The translations under genes were made by a program, and so were the position numbers. The notes under the pieces are model-generated. The model searched no databases and had not been told where the DNA came from. It saw nothing but the letters and a program-made list of their open reading frames with translations. 64,000 bases of DNA from Cymbidium sinense (taxonomy: Eukaryota > Streptophyta > Magnoliopsida > Asparagales > Orchidaceae), in contig CM038215.1 of the NCBI GenBank assembly GCA_021442155.1, positions 276,756,413-276,820,412 on the forward strand, in the 5' to 3' direction. Positions 33,400 through 44,510 of this stretch are shown one piece after another (position 1 is the stretch's first letter; each line of letters starts with the position of its first letter).

Positions 33400-34620
33400 G
33401 TTAGATTGGAGGCAACCATTCATGGATTACCTAAATAAAGGAAAACTACCTTAAGAGAAGACCCAAGCCTATTAGATGAAGCAAAAAACACTTTTTTATG
33501 CTCTTATGGATGGTTTCTTATATTGATGATCTTTCGATCATATATGGTTACATTGCTTAGATAAGCACGAAGCCTGTAAGATTGTGACTGTGGTACACTC
33601 AAGATTATGTGGAGCCAACCAATCTGGTCTAAAGATAAAAGCCAAGATCAAGAGACTAAGATACTACTAGCCATCGATGATCAAAGATTGCATGGATATG
33701 GCTAGGCAATGCCATCAATGTCAAATACACGGTGTGGTCCTACACCAACCACCCAACATTCTACATCCTACATTGGCTTTATGACCATTCGAGTGTTGGG
33801 GTATTGATATAGTGGGTCCGAGTGATCCTCTTCCTTCCAAGGGTCATCAATTCATCTTAGTTGCTACTAACTACTTTTCCAAATGGGAAAAGATGATTTC
33901 ACTCAGAGAGGTCACAACTCAGCATGTGCTCTAATTTTTTTAGGAACCATATCGTATATAGGTTTGGAGTGCCTTAAAGAATTATATTAGATAATGGTAC
34001 TATATTCAAGAGCACCGAGATCAAAAACTTTGCCATGAGACACAACATAGATTAGAGATACTCTACTATCAACTACCTGAGGGCAAATAGTTTAGCAAAA
34101 GTCTTCAATAAAACTCTCATCCAAATATTGAAGAAGACACTCAACAATAACAAGTGATTGTGGTATGAGCAGTTAGTTGAAGCCTTATGGGCCTACCTCA
34201 CCACATATAGAACTCTAACTCAGTCTACTCCTTTCTCTTTAGTGTATGGGTCTGAAATCGTTCTACCATTAGAAGTTCAACTCCCATCACTAAGGATAGC
34301 TGTGAGTAGCAAGATGTTGTGGTTAGAAGAGCTCAAAAGTTTGGAAGAGAGACGCCTGCGGGAATGCCAAAATCTCAAGTTATACAAAGCTAAAATGGTT
34401 CAAGCTCATAATAAGTTTGTCTATCCTAGAGCTTTTCAAGTAGAAAAGCTTATTTTAGATCTAAGGAGACTGATTGTTGCCCATTGTAAGATGGGAGACA
34501 AGTTTGAACCCACTTGAGAAGGCCCTTTTTCCATAGAGAAGGCATACCAAGGAGGATCTTATCAGCTTAATAATTATAAGGGAGAGTGCCCAATGCTTCT
34601 AATCAACGAGATCTACTTAA
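33400..34620 (+). pseudogene. Tat element integrase
   Basis: The zinc-binding part is seen as HEACKIVTVVHSRLCGANQS (about 33,570-33,625) and CHQCQIHG (33,710-33,733), giving an HHCC-like set. The catalytic core starts WGIDIVGPSDPLPSKGHQFI (first Asp present) with VATNYFSKWEK. Further core blocks are frameshifted. The C-terminal part is open at 34,158-34,517: EALWAYLTTYRTLTQSTPFS, LVYGSEIVLPLEVQLPSLRI and ending GDKFEPT. It continues out of frame as GPFSIEKAYQGGSYQL (34,520-34,575). Confidence 0.83.
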
Positions 34621-35608
34621 AGAAATAATATAAATCATGTTTGAAAATATTTATCATCAATGAAAATTCTATTTTGAATTCAATCTCTTCCATATTGAAA
34701 GTATTCTTTTTTGCAAAGTCGCCATGATGTATTTAGGATAGGTAAAAGGACCCTGAGTGGTATCCTATCCTTCATCGACACAACATGAATAAAAACTACA
34801 CAAAAACATATAAAACAAACACATATCTTTCTAGGGCTACTCCAAGTTGAGATAATGCCCCCAACAACACTCACATAGTAGCTGCTCTAGGTCAAGCTGA
34901 CATGTTACCCTGCTAGTGAGTCACCTCAGTGATTTTCATTCTTTTGGAGGATGTGAGTCTATTATGCTTTCCTTCTTTACTTGGCCACTACACATCGATG
35001 AGTACCTTGTTAGTTTGGTAGGCCTTTTTCATTTAGTGACGCTTTCTTCTTGGATTAGCCTTTATGCACTGATTGGGTCGATTATATTTTAGGTTTAGGA
35101 TAAGTCCCCTAGTGGGACCTTTCCTCATGATTGCTTCAAGTCTGGGTCCAGTCCTTCCTCGGAGCTCCCCGCTAAGTAGTCACTCTAGGTCAGATAGCAT
35201 TTGTCCCGCCCATGACAGACTATCCCGATGATCAGTTATGCTTGAAAAGTTGTAAGCTAACTCACTTTCTTTCTAGATTGATCGTTGCAAACCGAAGGAC
35301 ACCTTAGGTTGGTTAGTTCTCATAATGCTGATGGATAAATCACTCATGCTGATGGATACACATTAGGTTGGTTGGTTCTCGCACCTTAGGATACATCACT
35401 AGGGTTGCCAAAAAAAGCTCGTTGTTCATAAACATCTCATGTTTGACTCGTTCAGTAGCTCATGTTTGACTTGTTCGTTAACTAAATGAGCTGAATATGA
35501 ACATACATTTTAAGCTCGATATATAAATGAGCCAAATATGAACAACCATTTGTTCAATCGTGTTCGACTCGATTTAGCTCGAAATAAAAAGTATATTATA
35601 TTATTTTA

Positions 35609-35609
<1 letters not shown>

Positions 35610-35639
<30 letters not shown>

Positions 35640-35688
35640 TTATTACTATTAATTTTATTTTTTACTACTATTTATTATTATTATTATA

Positions 35689-35727
<39 letters not shown>
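35610..35727 (+). repeat. ATT microsatellite
   Basis: Imperfect (ATT)n in two runs separated by a short interruption (about 35,613-35,638 and 35,675-35,719), ending in ATATATATAC. It lies inside the MITE. Long frames here code only for Ile/Tyr runs and are not genes. Confidence 0.9.
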
Positions 35728-35731
<4 letters not shown>

Positions 35732-35754
35732 CAAACACATGTACATATCTTAAA

Positions 35755-35826
35755 TGCGAGCATGGCTTAGTGGTTAATGTTTTTCTTATGCAAAAGATTG
35801 GCCCTGGTTTGAATCCTCTCTCATAC
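35755..35826 (+). other. tRNA-like segment (A and B box), SINE-like
   Basis: TGGCTTAGTGGTTA at 35,763-35,776 fits the RNA polymerase III A box, and GGTTTGAATCC at 35,806-35,816 fits the B box with one change; their spacing suits a tRNA. The flanks do not form an acceptor stem, so this is a tRNA-derived relic, perhaps a SINE head captured by the MITE, and not a working tRNA. Confidence 0.45.
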
Positions 35827-37859
35827 ATATTTTTTGGATTATTGCATTTTGAGCCAATTTCGAACACGAGCTGAACATGAACAAAGAAATTTTCAAACGA
35901 GCCGAACCCAAACAGTGAAATTTTGAGCCATTTCAAACACGAGCTGAACACGAACAAAATAATTTTCAAACAAGCCGAACACGAACAAAGGTTTGACTCG
36001 CTCAAGCTCGATTCATTTACACCCCTATACACCACTCATGATAGATGTAAGTTTGCCACACTTTCTCCTTGAGTTGGCCACCGTACACCTATAGGATTTC
36101 TTTTCTAGGGATTAGGATAATGCCTCTAGTAGCACCGCCCCTGTGGGCACTATATTTGGATCACATCCTTTGCAACCCCATTTAGACTTTACTCGAGTTA
36201 CTATCGTATTGGACAATTCTCCTTTCCTAATAACCACCCCTGTGGTTGGAGAAGCTATCTTGTGGATGTGTAGATTCTCCCTTGATCCAGTAAATCTAAG
36301 ATAGGTCAAGGCCGGCATTGCCCCTTCTCAGTGTGGTCCCTAGCACACCAACAGGGTCAACAAAAATATATAAACAAAATATATATTCACTTGTGGATTA
36401 AGAGGACATCCCTGGTGGTACCTTTTCCTATGCAAGCATCCTATCTTTAGGATAGTGTTAGCAAAACTCCCTATAGGAATTTCCTGACTACTCTTGAGTT
36501 GATATAAGTCCCCAGCAACATTCACTCAATAGTTGCCCCTATGTTGGATTCAATTTGTTGTGCTACCAACAGGTCATCCTAGGGGTTATTTCCCTACTTT
36601 AGAAGATGTAAGTCTGCTATGCCATTTTCCTAGCACAGCCATTGCATACCGAAAGGTAACCCCTTAGGTTGGCTAGCTCTACCTAACAGCCAGTAGACTA
36701 TCCCTTAGGATTTGTAAATCTGAGATAGAACAAGTTTGATACATCCCCTTCTCAGTGGGTCCATCACACAATGATATGGTCCATAAATTAAATCTATCAA
36801 ATTTGATCGAGCTCACATCCTTAGCGGATATGCCCTCAATTTGAAATCAAGATAAACATAATTAACCATATAAAATCACATAAAATAAAGATAAAATTAA
36901 TCCTGACTAATTTTGAGATGACATAAGTCCCCAATAACATTCACTAAGTAGTTGCCCTAGGTCAGGTTTGATTTGTTGTGCATCCAACATGTCACCCCCC
37001 TAGTTGTTCCTCACTTTGGAAGATGTAAGTCTTCTACACCATCTTCTTAGCACATCCGTTGCACACCAAAAGGAAACCCCTTAGGTTGGCTATCTCTACT
37101 CCACAACTGGTAGACTATCCCTTTAGATTTGTAAACTTAAGGTAGGTCAAGGGTGATATAGCCCCTTCTTAGTGGATCCATCGTACCTCGACAGGGTCTA
37201 TACATTAACTCAGATTAAATTAAACCAAATTTGATTTTCCCCCATTGATTTAAATCACACCCTTCTCCCTAGTGGAGCCCCAAATCATATATAAATGAGT
37301 CAAGCAAACAAATGAAATTCAAGACCAACCTCCCGAGTGGAACCAAATTAAACTAACTCCCCCATTAAAGTCTAAATCAAAGAAATCCAACCAAACTCTT
37401 ATCACCAGCAGATACATCCCCAAACAAATTTATGAAATCAAACTCAAATCCCAATCCCACGTGGATAGCCCGAACCAGCTTCCCTAATGGAAGGTTTATA
37501 TACCCGATCCCCACTGGACTCGAGCCCATATCTCTAGCAGATATGCCTCCATATCAATTAAAATAAAAGAACACTAAAGTTAATTCGATCTTAATCCCTA
37601 GTGGATTATAGATTTTTATCCCTTGCAGATCTTCTTTCCATAAATCATATAATCAAATCAAATACAAACCTTATCTCCAACAGATTTTCTTCTTCTATGC
37701 CCTCGACATAGACCCCTCACCTATCATGTCTAATGCAAGTGTGATCCCCTAGCAGATTTCCCTCCATGTTCTTGACATGGAATTTTCATCAAATCTTATT
37801 TCTTCTCTTATGCACACCTTTAATACTTCAACTAAAAGCCTAACAATGTATTCCTTCAA

Positions 37860-39305
37860 ATTACATCACCTTAACATTGTAATCAACATTTTATGATTTG
37901 TGATGGTGCAAGCTCAAACTAACTATACAAAATCATGCTAAACATATTATAGTGTGAATTAACACACTATATTATATTATAATACATGATGTTATATTAT
38001 AATTTGCTATAATATAATGTATTATTTTACATTACACCTCATTAGAATCACTTAAAAAGAATAAATAACAAAATTTTCTCAATATATGAATAATGTTCAT
38101 TTTTGATGTAAAATTGTTAATTTTCTTTTAGAAATGGTACAAAATAGGATAATTTTGGTGTTTCTTCTTGGTGTGTGCCATGAATTTGGCCAAATTCTTC
38201 CATCTCAACCTTCAAATTAACATTTTTGTGAGTTTTGACCCAATGTATTATAACAAAAGTAAAACATACTAAAATTTATAATAACATTTAGTAACATACC
38301 ACCACATTCATATATATGTGAAGTTATATTGTTATATACATTATATTTGAATATGCTTTCATACAATATATTATCTTACATTACACCTTAAAATGAACCA
38401 CTTTAAGCAAACAATTTATAAAATTTGGTTGAAAATTGAACATTTATTTGGGATGCAAAATTCCATTCTTTTGATTAAATGACACACCATAGCACACCTT
38501 AATGATGTTCCCTAAAGCTTACCTTAAATTTGGCCAAATCCCATCATCTCAGCCTATAAATCAGTATTTTTTATGAATTATACTAGTACAAACTCTACTA
38601 CATCATACTATAATAAACTAAAATATGCTAAACAATAAGTAGAAATACACAATAGTGTGCTATAATGCATGATGCTACACTATGTTATGGCATCCTATAC
38701 TATAATACACTACAACATATTATATTATATTATATTGCATATCACATCACATGGGATTGCTTAAGATAAAAAATCATAAAATTAGTCTAAACAAAAATAA
38801 AAATGATATATTTTAGTCATATCAATTACATATTTTAAATTAAAATAACATATTATGATGCCATGCTCTACTTATTATGAATTTAGACAAATTACACCAT
38901 TTAAAGGTCTAAATCAACATTTTTATAAATAATGCTAGTGTAGGCTTGACTGCATGATTGAAAATACTAAAAGAATTTAAAATGCTCAGAACAATATATT
39001 ATGATATATGATGCTATACTATGTTACAACATATAATATTTATTTTGAACATAAAATCTTATTTTTTAGACTACAAGTGGCATAGCACACCTTTGGTACT
39101 ACAACCTAATTCACACTTCAAATTTAATAAATTTCATCATCTCAGTTATTAAATCAATATTTTATGATTTATATAAATATAGACTATAGGACATAATACC
39201 ATAACATACTAAATATTTCAAAACATCTTATAACATCCAAAAACACATCACTACATGCTCAAATATATGATGTTACATTATACTATAATATATGGTATTA
39301 TAATA
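37860..39305 (+). repeat. AT-rich satellite, monomer about 340 bp
   Basis: Divergent tandem monomers. The landmark word near AAATCAAYATTTTTATGA recurs at about 37,875 (diverged), 38,212, 38,553, 38,905 and 39,143, preceded by AATTTGGCCAAATTC-like sequence and followed by TACTA/ATACTAAA words. TACATTACACCT or CATATCACATCAC boxes recur at the same phase (38,030, 38,385, 38,740). Spacing is about 337, 341, 352 and a shortened 238 bp. No coding. Confidence 0.7.
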
Positions 39306-39771
39306 TGATTTAGGGTTAGGGTTTAGGGTATTCAAATCTCTAATAGTCAAGGGAAAGTCTCTTGGAGACATTTTCTTTAGCTACATTAACTATGTTAAGA
39401 TTAGGTCATTCTTTAGATCTACTCCTAATGACATCTTTATTTAAGGTTTAGGGTTTAGGATTTAGAGTTAGGGTTTGGGGTTAGTTTAGGGTTTAAGTTT
39501 AGTTTAGGGTTTAGTTTTTAGGGTTTTTTAGTGTTAAGTTTAGGATTGATTTATGTTTAGGTGATTTTAGGGGTTTGTGGTGGGGATTGGGATTTAGGGT
39601 TTAGGGTTTGGGTTTAAGATTTAAAGATTGGTTTAGGTTTTAGGGTTTAGGGTTTAGGTTTGTGGGTTTAGAGTTTAGAGTTTAGGGTTTAGGTTTAGAA
39701 TTTAGGGTTTAAGTTTTAGTTTAGGATTTAGGGTTTAAAGTTTAGCATTTAGGGTTTATGGTTTTTTTAAT
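39306..39771 (+). repeat. Telomere-like array T3a
   Basis: TTTAGGG repeats with a non-repeat island at 39,330-39,440 (TATTCAAATCTCTAATAGTC through GACATCTTTATTTAAGG). The same island lies at 40,625-40,735, showing that both belong to a duplicated segment. The repeats end in a T-run at 39,772 that opens retro-fragment copy 5. Confidence 0.8.
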
Positions 39772-40045
39772 AGATAACAAATTTAGACTCAACATTTATT
39801 CTTTTTCAATTCATCAACTAAGTAGCACCCCATGCTTTTGTAGACATAAGCGATGACATAGATAAAAAATGAGCACCCATAGAGCAAATCAAAAACCCTA
39901 GAAAGTAGAGCCATCTCTTTTGTAATGGCATAGTTCCATAAGCGAGATCAATCATTCTTCGCTTTCAGTTCCCATCAAAATAACCCTTGCCACTCGAGTA
40001 GCGAGATCTGCCATCATATCCCCGATCTCTCCTTCTGCCACCTCC
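39772..40045 (-). pseudogene. Glycine-rich RNA-binding protein retro-fragment, copy 5 (truncated)
   Basis: T-run, TAGATAACAAATTTAGACTC and the 3' UTR match the other copies, and the first glycine-rich codons are seen (reading leftward from 40,045, GGGRRRDRGYDGRSRYSSG-like). It breaks off at 40,045, directly joined to the AT-rich satellite, so the RRM end and most of the glycine-rich tail are missing. Confidence 0.75.
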
Positions 40046-40606
40046 ATTATACTATATTATGTTGCATATCACATCACAAGGGATTGCTTAAGATAGAAAA
40101 TCAAAAAATTAGTCAAAATAATAAAAAACAATATATTTTAGTTATATCACTTACATATTTTAAATTGAAACAATATATTATTATGCCATGCTCTACCTAT
40201 TATGAATATGTCAAAAATTCCACCATTTTAAAGTCTAAATCAATATTTTTTTAAAATAATGCTAGAGTAGGCTCGATTGCATGATTGTAAAATACTTAAA
40301 GAATTTTGATATTATAATATGCTACAACATATAATATTTATTTTGAACATAAAATCTTACATTTTAGACTACAAGTGGCATAGCACACCTTTGGTACTAC
40401 AACCTAATTCCCACTTTAAATTTAATAAATTTCAACATATAATTTATTAAATCAATATTTTTATGATTTATATAAATATAGACTATAGGACATAATACCA
40501 TAACATACTAAAACATTTCAAAACATCTTATAACATCCAAAAACACATCACTACATGCTCAAATATATGATGCTACATTATACAATAATATATGGTATTA
40601 TAATAT
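40046..40606 (+). repeat. AT-rich satellite, duplicated piece
   Basis: Second copy of the satellite segment 38,720-39,300, offset about 1.33 kb (for example CATATCACATCACAAGGGAT here and CATATCACATCACATGGGAT at 38,740). The duplication continues into telomere-like sequence on the right. Confidence 0.8.
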
Positions 40607-40998
40607 GATTTAGGGTTAGTGTTTAGGGTATTCAAATTTCTAATAGTCAAGGGAAAGTAAGACATATTCTTTAGATATCATAACTATGCTAGGATTAGGT
40701 CATTCTTTAGATCTCTTTCTAATGATATCTTTATTTGAGGTTTAGGGCTTAGGGTTTAGGGTTAGGGTTTATGGTTAGTTTAGGGGTTTAGTTTAGGTTT
40801 ATGGTTTAGGTTTAGGTATGGTTTAGAGTGGTTTAGGTTTAAGGTTTGGTTAGGTTTTAGATTTTAGGTTTAAGTTAGGGTTTTAGGGTTTATGGTTTAG
40901 GGTTTAGTGTTTATGGTTTAGGGTTTTTAGGGTTTAGGGTTTAGGGTTTAGGGTTTAGGTTTTAGGTTTAGGCTTTAAGTTTTAGTTTAACATTTAAG
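40607..40998 (+). repeat. Telomere-like array T3b
   Basis: TTTAGGG variants with the same non-repeat island as T3a (TATTCAAATTTCTAATAGTC). Ends with the T-run that opens retro-fragment copy 6. Confidence 0.8.
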
Positions 40999-41488
40999 AT
41001 TTTTTTTAAACAGAGAACAAATTCAAATTCAACATTTCTTCTTTTTTATTTCATCAACCAAGTAGCACCACAAGTTTTCTAAGACACAAGCAATGACATA
41101 GATCAAAAATAAGCACCCATAGTGCAATTCAAAAACCATAGATTAGTAGAACCGTCTCTACTCTAAAGGCATAGTTCCATAAGCAGCAGATTAGATCGAT
41201 CGTTCTTTAGTTTCTCTAGTTCCCCTCAGAACCACCCCTGCCTCTCAAGTTGTGGGATCTGCCATCAAATCCCTAATCTCTCTCTCGCTACCACCATGAT
41301 TATAACCTCCGTCGCTCCTCCTGCCTCCATAACCACCACTGATCCGACCACCACCTCCATATCCATAAGCACCTCCAAATCCCCCACCACCACTACGATA
41401 ACTGCCGCCTCCGCTTTCACCTTCACCACCAGATCTAGATTGAGCCTAGTTGATGGTGATGTTCCTACCATCAAGGTTCTGCCCATTC
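40999..41488 (-). pseudogene. Glycine-rich RNA-binding protein retro-fragment, copy 6
   Basis: Full-length unit. Reading leftward from 41,488 gives NGQNLDGRNITIN, a stop, then AQSRSGGEGESGGGSYRSGG and GYGGGGRISGGYGGRRS, close to the consensus RRM end and glycine tail of plant GRP7-type proteins. The 3' UTR follows, then the poly(A) tail (T-run at about 41,001-41,007). It has fewer changes in the RRM end than copy 4, apart from the stop. Confidence 0.82.
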
Positions 41489-44450
41489 TTAGGGTTTTGG
41501 GTTAGTTTAGGGTTTATGGTTTGGGGTTTAGGGTTTAGGGTTGTAGGTTTTACGGTTTAGGGTTTAGGGTTTATGGTTTAGTGTTTAGGATTTTAGGGTT
41601 CATGGTTCAGGGATTAAGGTTTAGGGTTTAGTACTTAGGGTTTAGGTTTTTTTAAAAATTAAGTAAAGCGGTAGGTTAAGGTTTATTTTGTTTGTTTTAA
41701 ATTTATTTGAGTTTATTTTATTTTTTAATATTATTTTAGGTTTATTTTTTATTTTTATTTAGTTTAATTTATTTATTTTAGGTTTATTTATTTTGGTTTA
41801 GGTTTCTTATCTTAGTTTATTTTTTTTGGTTTACATTTATTTTTTAGTTGAGTTTTATTTTTATTTTATTTTTTTAGTTTAGGTTTTATTTTTTATTTCT
41901 AGGTTTAGGTTTAGTTTTTTGTTTTTATGTTTTAGGTTTAGGTTTTAGGTTTTTATTTTAGGTTTATTTTTGAGTTTTATTTTTTAGTTTGTGTTTAGGT
42001 TTATTTTTAATTTATTTTATTTTATTTAGTTTAGGTTTAGGTTTTATTTATTTTAGTTTAATTTATTTTAGTTTAGGTTTAGGTTTATTTTATTTTGTTT
42101 ATTTTTTGTTTAGGTTTTCTTTAGTTTAGGATTTCAGTTTTAATTTTTTTTAAGGTTTATTTTTTTAAGTTTAGGTTTTTATTTAGTTTTTATTTTATTT
42201 TATTTTATTTTAGGTTTATTTTATTTTTATTTTAGTTTTAGTTTTTATTATATTTAGGTTTTTTATTTTTAGGTTTATTTTATTTTTTTAGTTTATTTTA
42301 GGTTTTTAATTATTTATTTTAGTTTATTATTTATAATTTTTTTAGCTTTAAGTTTAGCTTTAAGTTTAGATTTAGCTTTTAATTATGGCATTTATTTTAT
42401 TTTATTTATTTTATTTTATTTTATTATGGTTTAGGTTTTTTTATTTATTTTAATTTTAGATTTTATTTTGTTTAGGTTTAGGATTTTAGATTTTAGGTTT
42501 TTAGTTTTTAGGGTTTAGGGCTTAGGGTTTGGGGTTTGGGGTTTAGGGTTTAAGGTTTAGGGTTGTAGGTTTTAGTATTTAAGTTTTAGGGTTTAGGCTT
42601 TAGGGTTAAGGGTTTTAGAGTTTAGGGTTTAGGGTTTAGGGTTGTAGATTTAGTGTTAGGGTTTTTTAATTATTTTTTTATTTTTTTAAAATTAAATAAA
42701 CTACTAGGTTTTGGTTTATTTAGTTTAGCTACCTTATTAATTTTAGTTTAATCTATTTTTTGTTCTGATTTATGTTTATTTTTATTTCTATTAATTTATT
42801 TTATTTATTTTAGTTTATGTTTTTTTAGGTCTAGGTTTATTTTTTAGTTTATTTTTATTTTGATTTTATTTTTATTTTTAGGTTTAGGTTTTTATTTTCT
42901 TTTTTTAGGTTTAAGTTTTAGAATTTAATTTTAGTTTTATTTTTAGGTTTTGTTTTCTAGTTTAGGTTTAGGTTTATTTTTAATTTATTTTATTTTATTT
43001 AGTTTAGGTTTAAGTTTAGGTTTAGTTTATTTTAGGTTTAGGTTTAGGTTTTATTTATTTTAATTTAGTTTATTTTAGTTTAGGTTTAGGTTTACTTTAT
43101 TTTTATTTTAGGCTTAGGTCTTTTTTTTAAGTTTAGGGTTTAGGCTTTATTTTTTTATTTCTTTTTAAGTTTTTATTTTTGGTGTATTATTTTGGTTAAG
43201 GTTTTTATTTAGTTTTTATTTTATTTTATTTCAGGTTTATTTTAATTTTATTTTACGTTTAGTTTTTATTTTATTTACATTTTTTATTTTTTAGTTTATT
43301 TTAGGTTTTATTTAGTTATTTTTAGTTTAGTTTTTATTTTTTATTTTATTTTCTTTTTAAGTTTAGGTTTAGGTTTAGGTTTAGGTTTAGGTTTTTAAGT
43401 TTAGTATATGTTTTTATTTTATTTTAGGTTTAGGTTTATTTATTAGTTTTAGTTATTTAGGTCAGATTTTAGGCTTTAGGCTTTAGAGTTTTAATGTTTG
43501 GGGTTTAAGATTTAGGGTTTAGATGTAGTAGATCAGGGTTAGTAGAGTTAGGTTTTAGGGTCAGTTTTAGGGTTTAGGGTGTCTGCAGGGTTTTAGGGTT
43601 TATTTTAGTATTTTAGTTTAGTTATTTTAAAATTAAAACCCAGTTTAGGTTTATTTAGTTTATTTAATTTTTTTTTATTTATATTAGTTTATTTTATTTT
43701 TATTTTATTTAGGTTTATTTTTATTTTTATTTAGTTTAGTTTATTTATTTTAGGTTTTCTTTTTAGTTTATTTCTAGCATAGTTTTATTTTTATTTCATT
43801 TTTTAGGTTTATATATTTTTTTATTCTTTGGGTTTAAGTTTAGGTTTTTATTTTATTTTTTTATGTTTAGGTTTTAGATTTTTATTTTAGGTTTATTTTT
43901 AGGTATTATTTTTTTTACTTTAGGTTTAGGTTTATTTTTAGTTTATTTTATTTTATTTTGTTTAGGGTTAAGGTATTGTTTATTTTAGGTTTAGGTTTAA
44001 GTTTTATTTATTTTAGTTTTATTTATTTTAGTTTAGGTTTAGGTTTATTTTATTTTGTTTATTTTAGGTTTAGGTTTTTTTTAGTTTAGGATTTGGGTTT
44101 TATTTTTTATTTATTCTTAGGTTTTACTTTTATGTTTATTTTTTAGGTTTAGGTTTTTATTTTATTTTATTTTAGGTTTTCTTTATTTTTAATTCAAGTT
44201 TATTTTTTATTTTATTTATTATTTTATTCTTAGTTTTATTTTACTTTTTTAATTTAGTTTATATTTTTATTTTTTATTTTTTTATTTTATTTTATTTATA
44301 GGTTTAAATTTAGGTTTTAATTTTATTTTATTTTATTATTTTATTTAGGTTTATGTTTCTTTTTATTTTATTTTTAGATTTTATTTACTTTAGGTTTGGT
44401 TTTGTTTTAGAGTTTAGGTTTAGGTTTTATAGGTTTGGGTGGTTTTAAGG
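41489..44450 (+). repeat. Telomere-like array T3c: three units of about 1 kb
   Basis: Three successive composites, each a TTTAGGG block of 150-200 bp followed by a T-rich block of 700-850 bp. The T-rich blocks start at T-runs with the conserved boundary word near 41,645, 42,675 and 43,618 (spacing about 1.03 and 0.94 kb). Internal landmarks such as TTTTTATTTAGTTTTTATTT keep the same relative place (42,176 and 43,205), so this is a true higher-order repeat and not random T-rich sequence. Confidence 0.8.
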
Positions 44451-44510
44451 TTTTTTTTATTATTTTTATTTTTTTGGGAAACCCCATATAGGGGAAATTT
44501 TATTGCCACA
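44451..44510 (-). terminator. LINE-C 3' end: hairpin, poly(A) signal, poly(A) tail
   Basis: The + strand shows a degenerate T-rich run (44,451-44,475), GGGAAA, CCCC-ATATA-GGGG (44,482-44,494) and TTTATT (44,498-44,503; AATAAA on the transcribed strand). The loop differs from LINE-B and LINE-D while the stem is kept. Confidence 0.82.

Larger units (their letters stand above)
30211..34620 (+). mobile_element. Ty3/gypsy element, Tat lineage (decayed pol)
   Basis: The domain order on the + strand is protease, linker, reverse transcriptase, RNase H, a second RNase H, integrase. This order and the extra RNase H before integrase are diagnostic of the Tat (Ogre/Retand-like) lineage of plant Ty3/gypsy elements. 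Every domain is interrupted by stops or frameshifts. No gag, primer-binding site or flanking long terminal repeats were recognised. The element lies in the non-telomeric block and is oriented opposite to the LINEs. Confidence 0.85.
35400..36027. mobile_element. hAT-type MITE with 8-bp target-site duplication
   Basis: The ends are imperfect inverted repeats: left TAGGGTTGCCAAAAAAAGCT, right (reverse complement) TAGGGGTGTAAATGAATCGA. They are flanked by TACATCAC at 35,392-35,399 and TACACCAC at 36,028-36,035, an 8-bp duplication with one mismatch, as expected for hAT insertions. The arms are full of GCTCGTTC, TTTGACTCG and GAACACGAACAAA words in inverted arrangement. There is no transposase. 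The centre holds an ATT microsatellite and a tRNA-like segment. Confidence 0.75.
34621..37850 (+). other. Tat element 3' noncoding region with subrepeats
   Basis: No coding. A module of about 420 bp containing GATATAAGTCCCCAGCAACA, ATTCACTCAATAGTTGCCC, GAAGATGTAAGTCTGCTA and CCCCTTAGGTTGGCTA occurs at about 36,490 and 36,910, with more diverged starts at about 34,848 and 35,150. CCCCTTCTCAGTGGGTCC-like words recur at 36,320, 36,745 and 37,160. From 37,200 to 37,800 short words CCCTAGTGGA and CTAGCAGATAT recur every 40-120 bp. Repeat-rich 3' UTRs are typical of Tat elements. A MITE interrupts the region. Confidence 0.65.

Noticed and set aside
30211..34620. Endogenous pararetrovirus
   Set aside because: The presence of integrase and a second RNase H, and the Tat-type motifs, identify a Ty3/gypsy element.
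35755..35826. Functional tRNA gene
   Set aside because: A and B boxes fit, but no acceptor or anticodon stem can be formed.
35538..36035. Ile/Tyr-rich frames over the ATT microsatellite
   Set aside because: Simple-repeat translation without start context or homology.
25150..37850. Long terminal repeats of the Tat element
   Set aside because: I compared the blocks on both sides of the pol remnants and found no shared long sequence; boundaries cannot be set.
41265..41505. Thr/Ser-rich and Val-rich frames in copy 6
   Set aside because: Both are off-frame readings of the glycine codon repeats.
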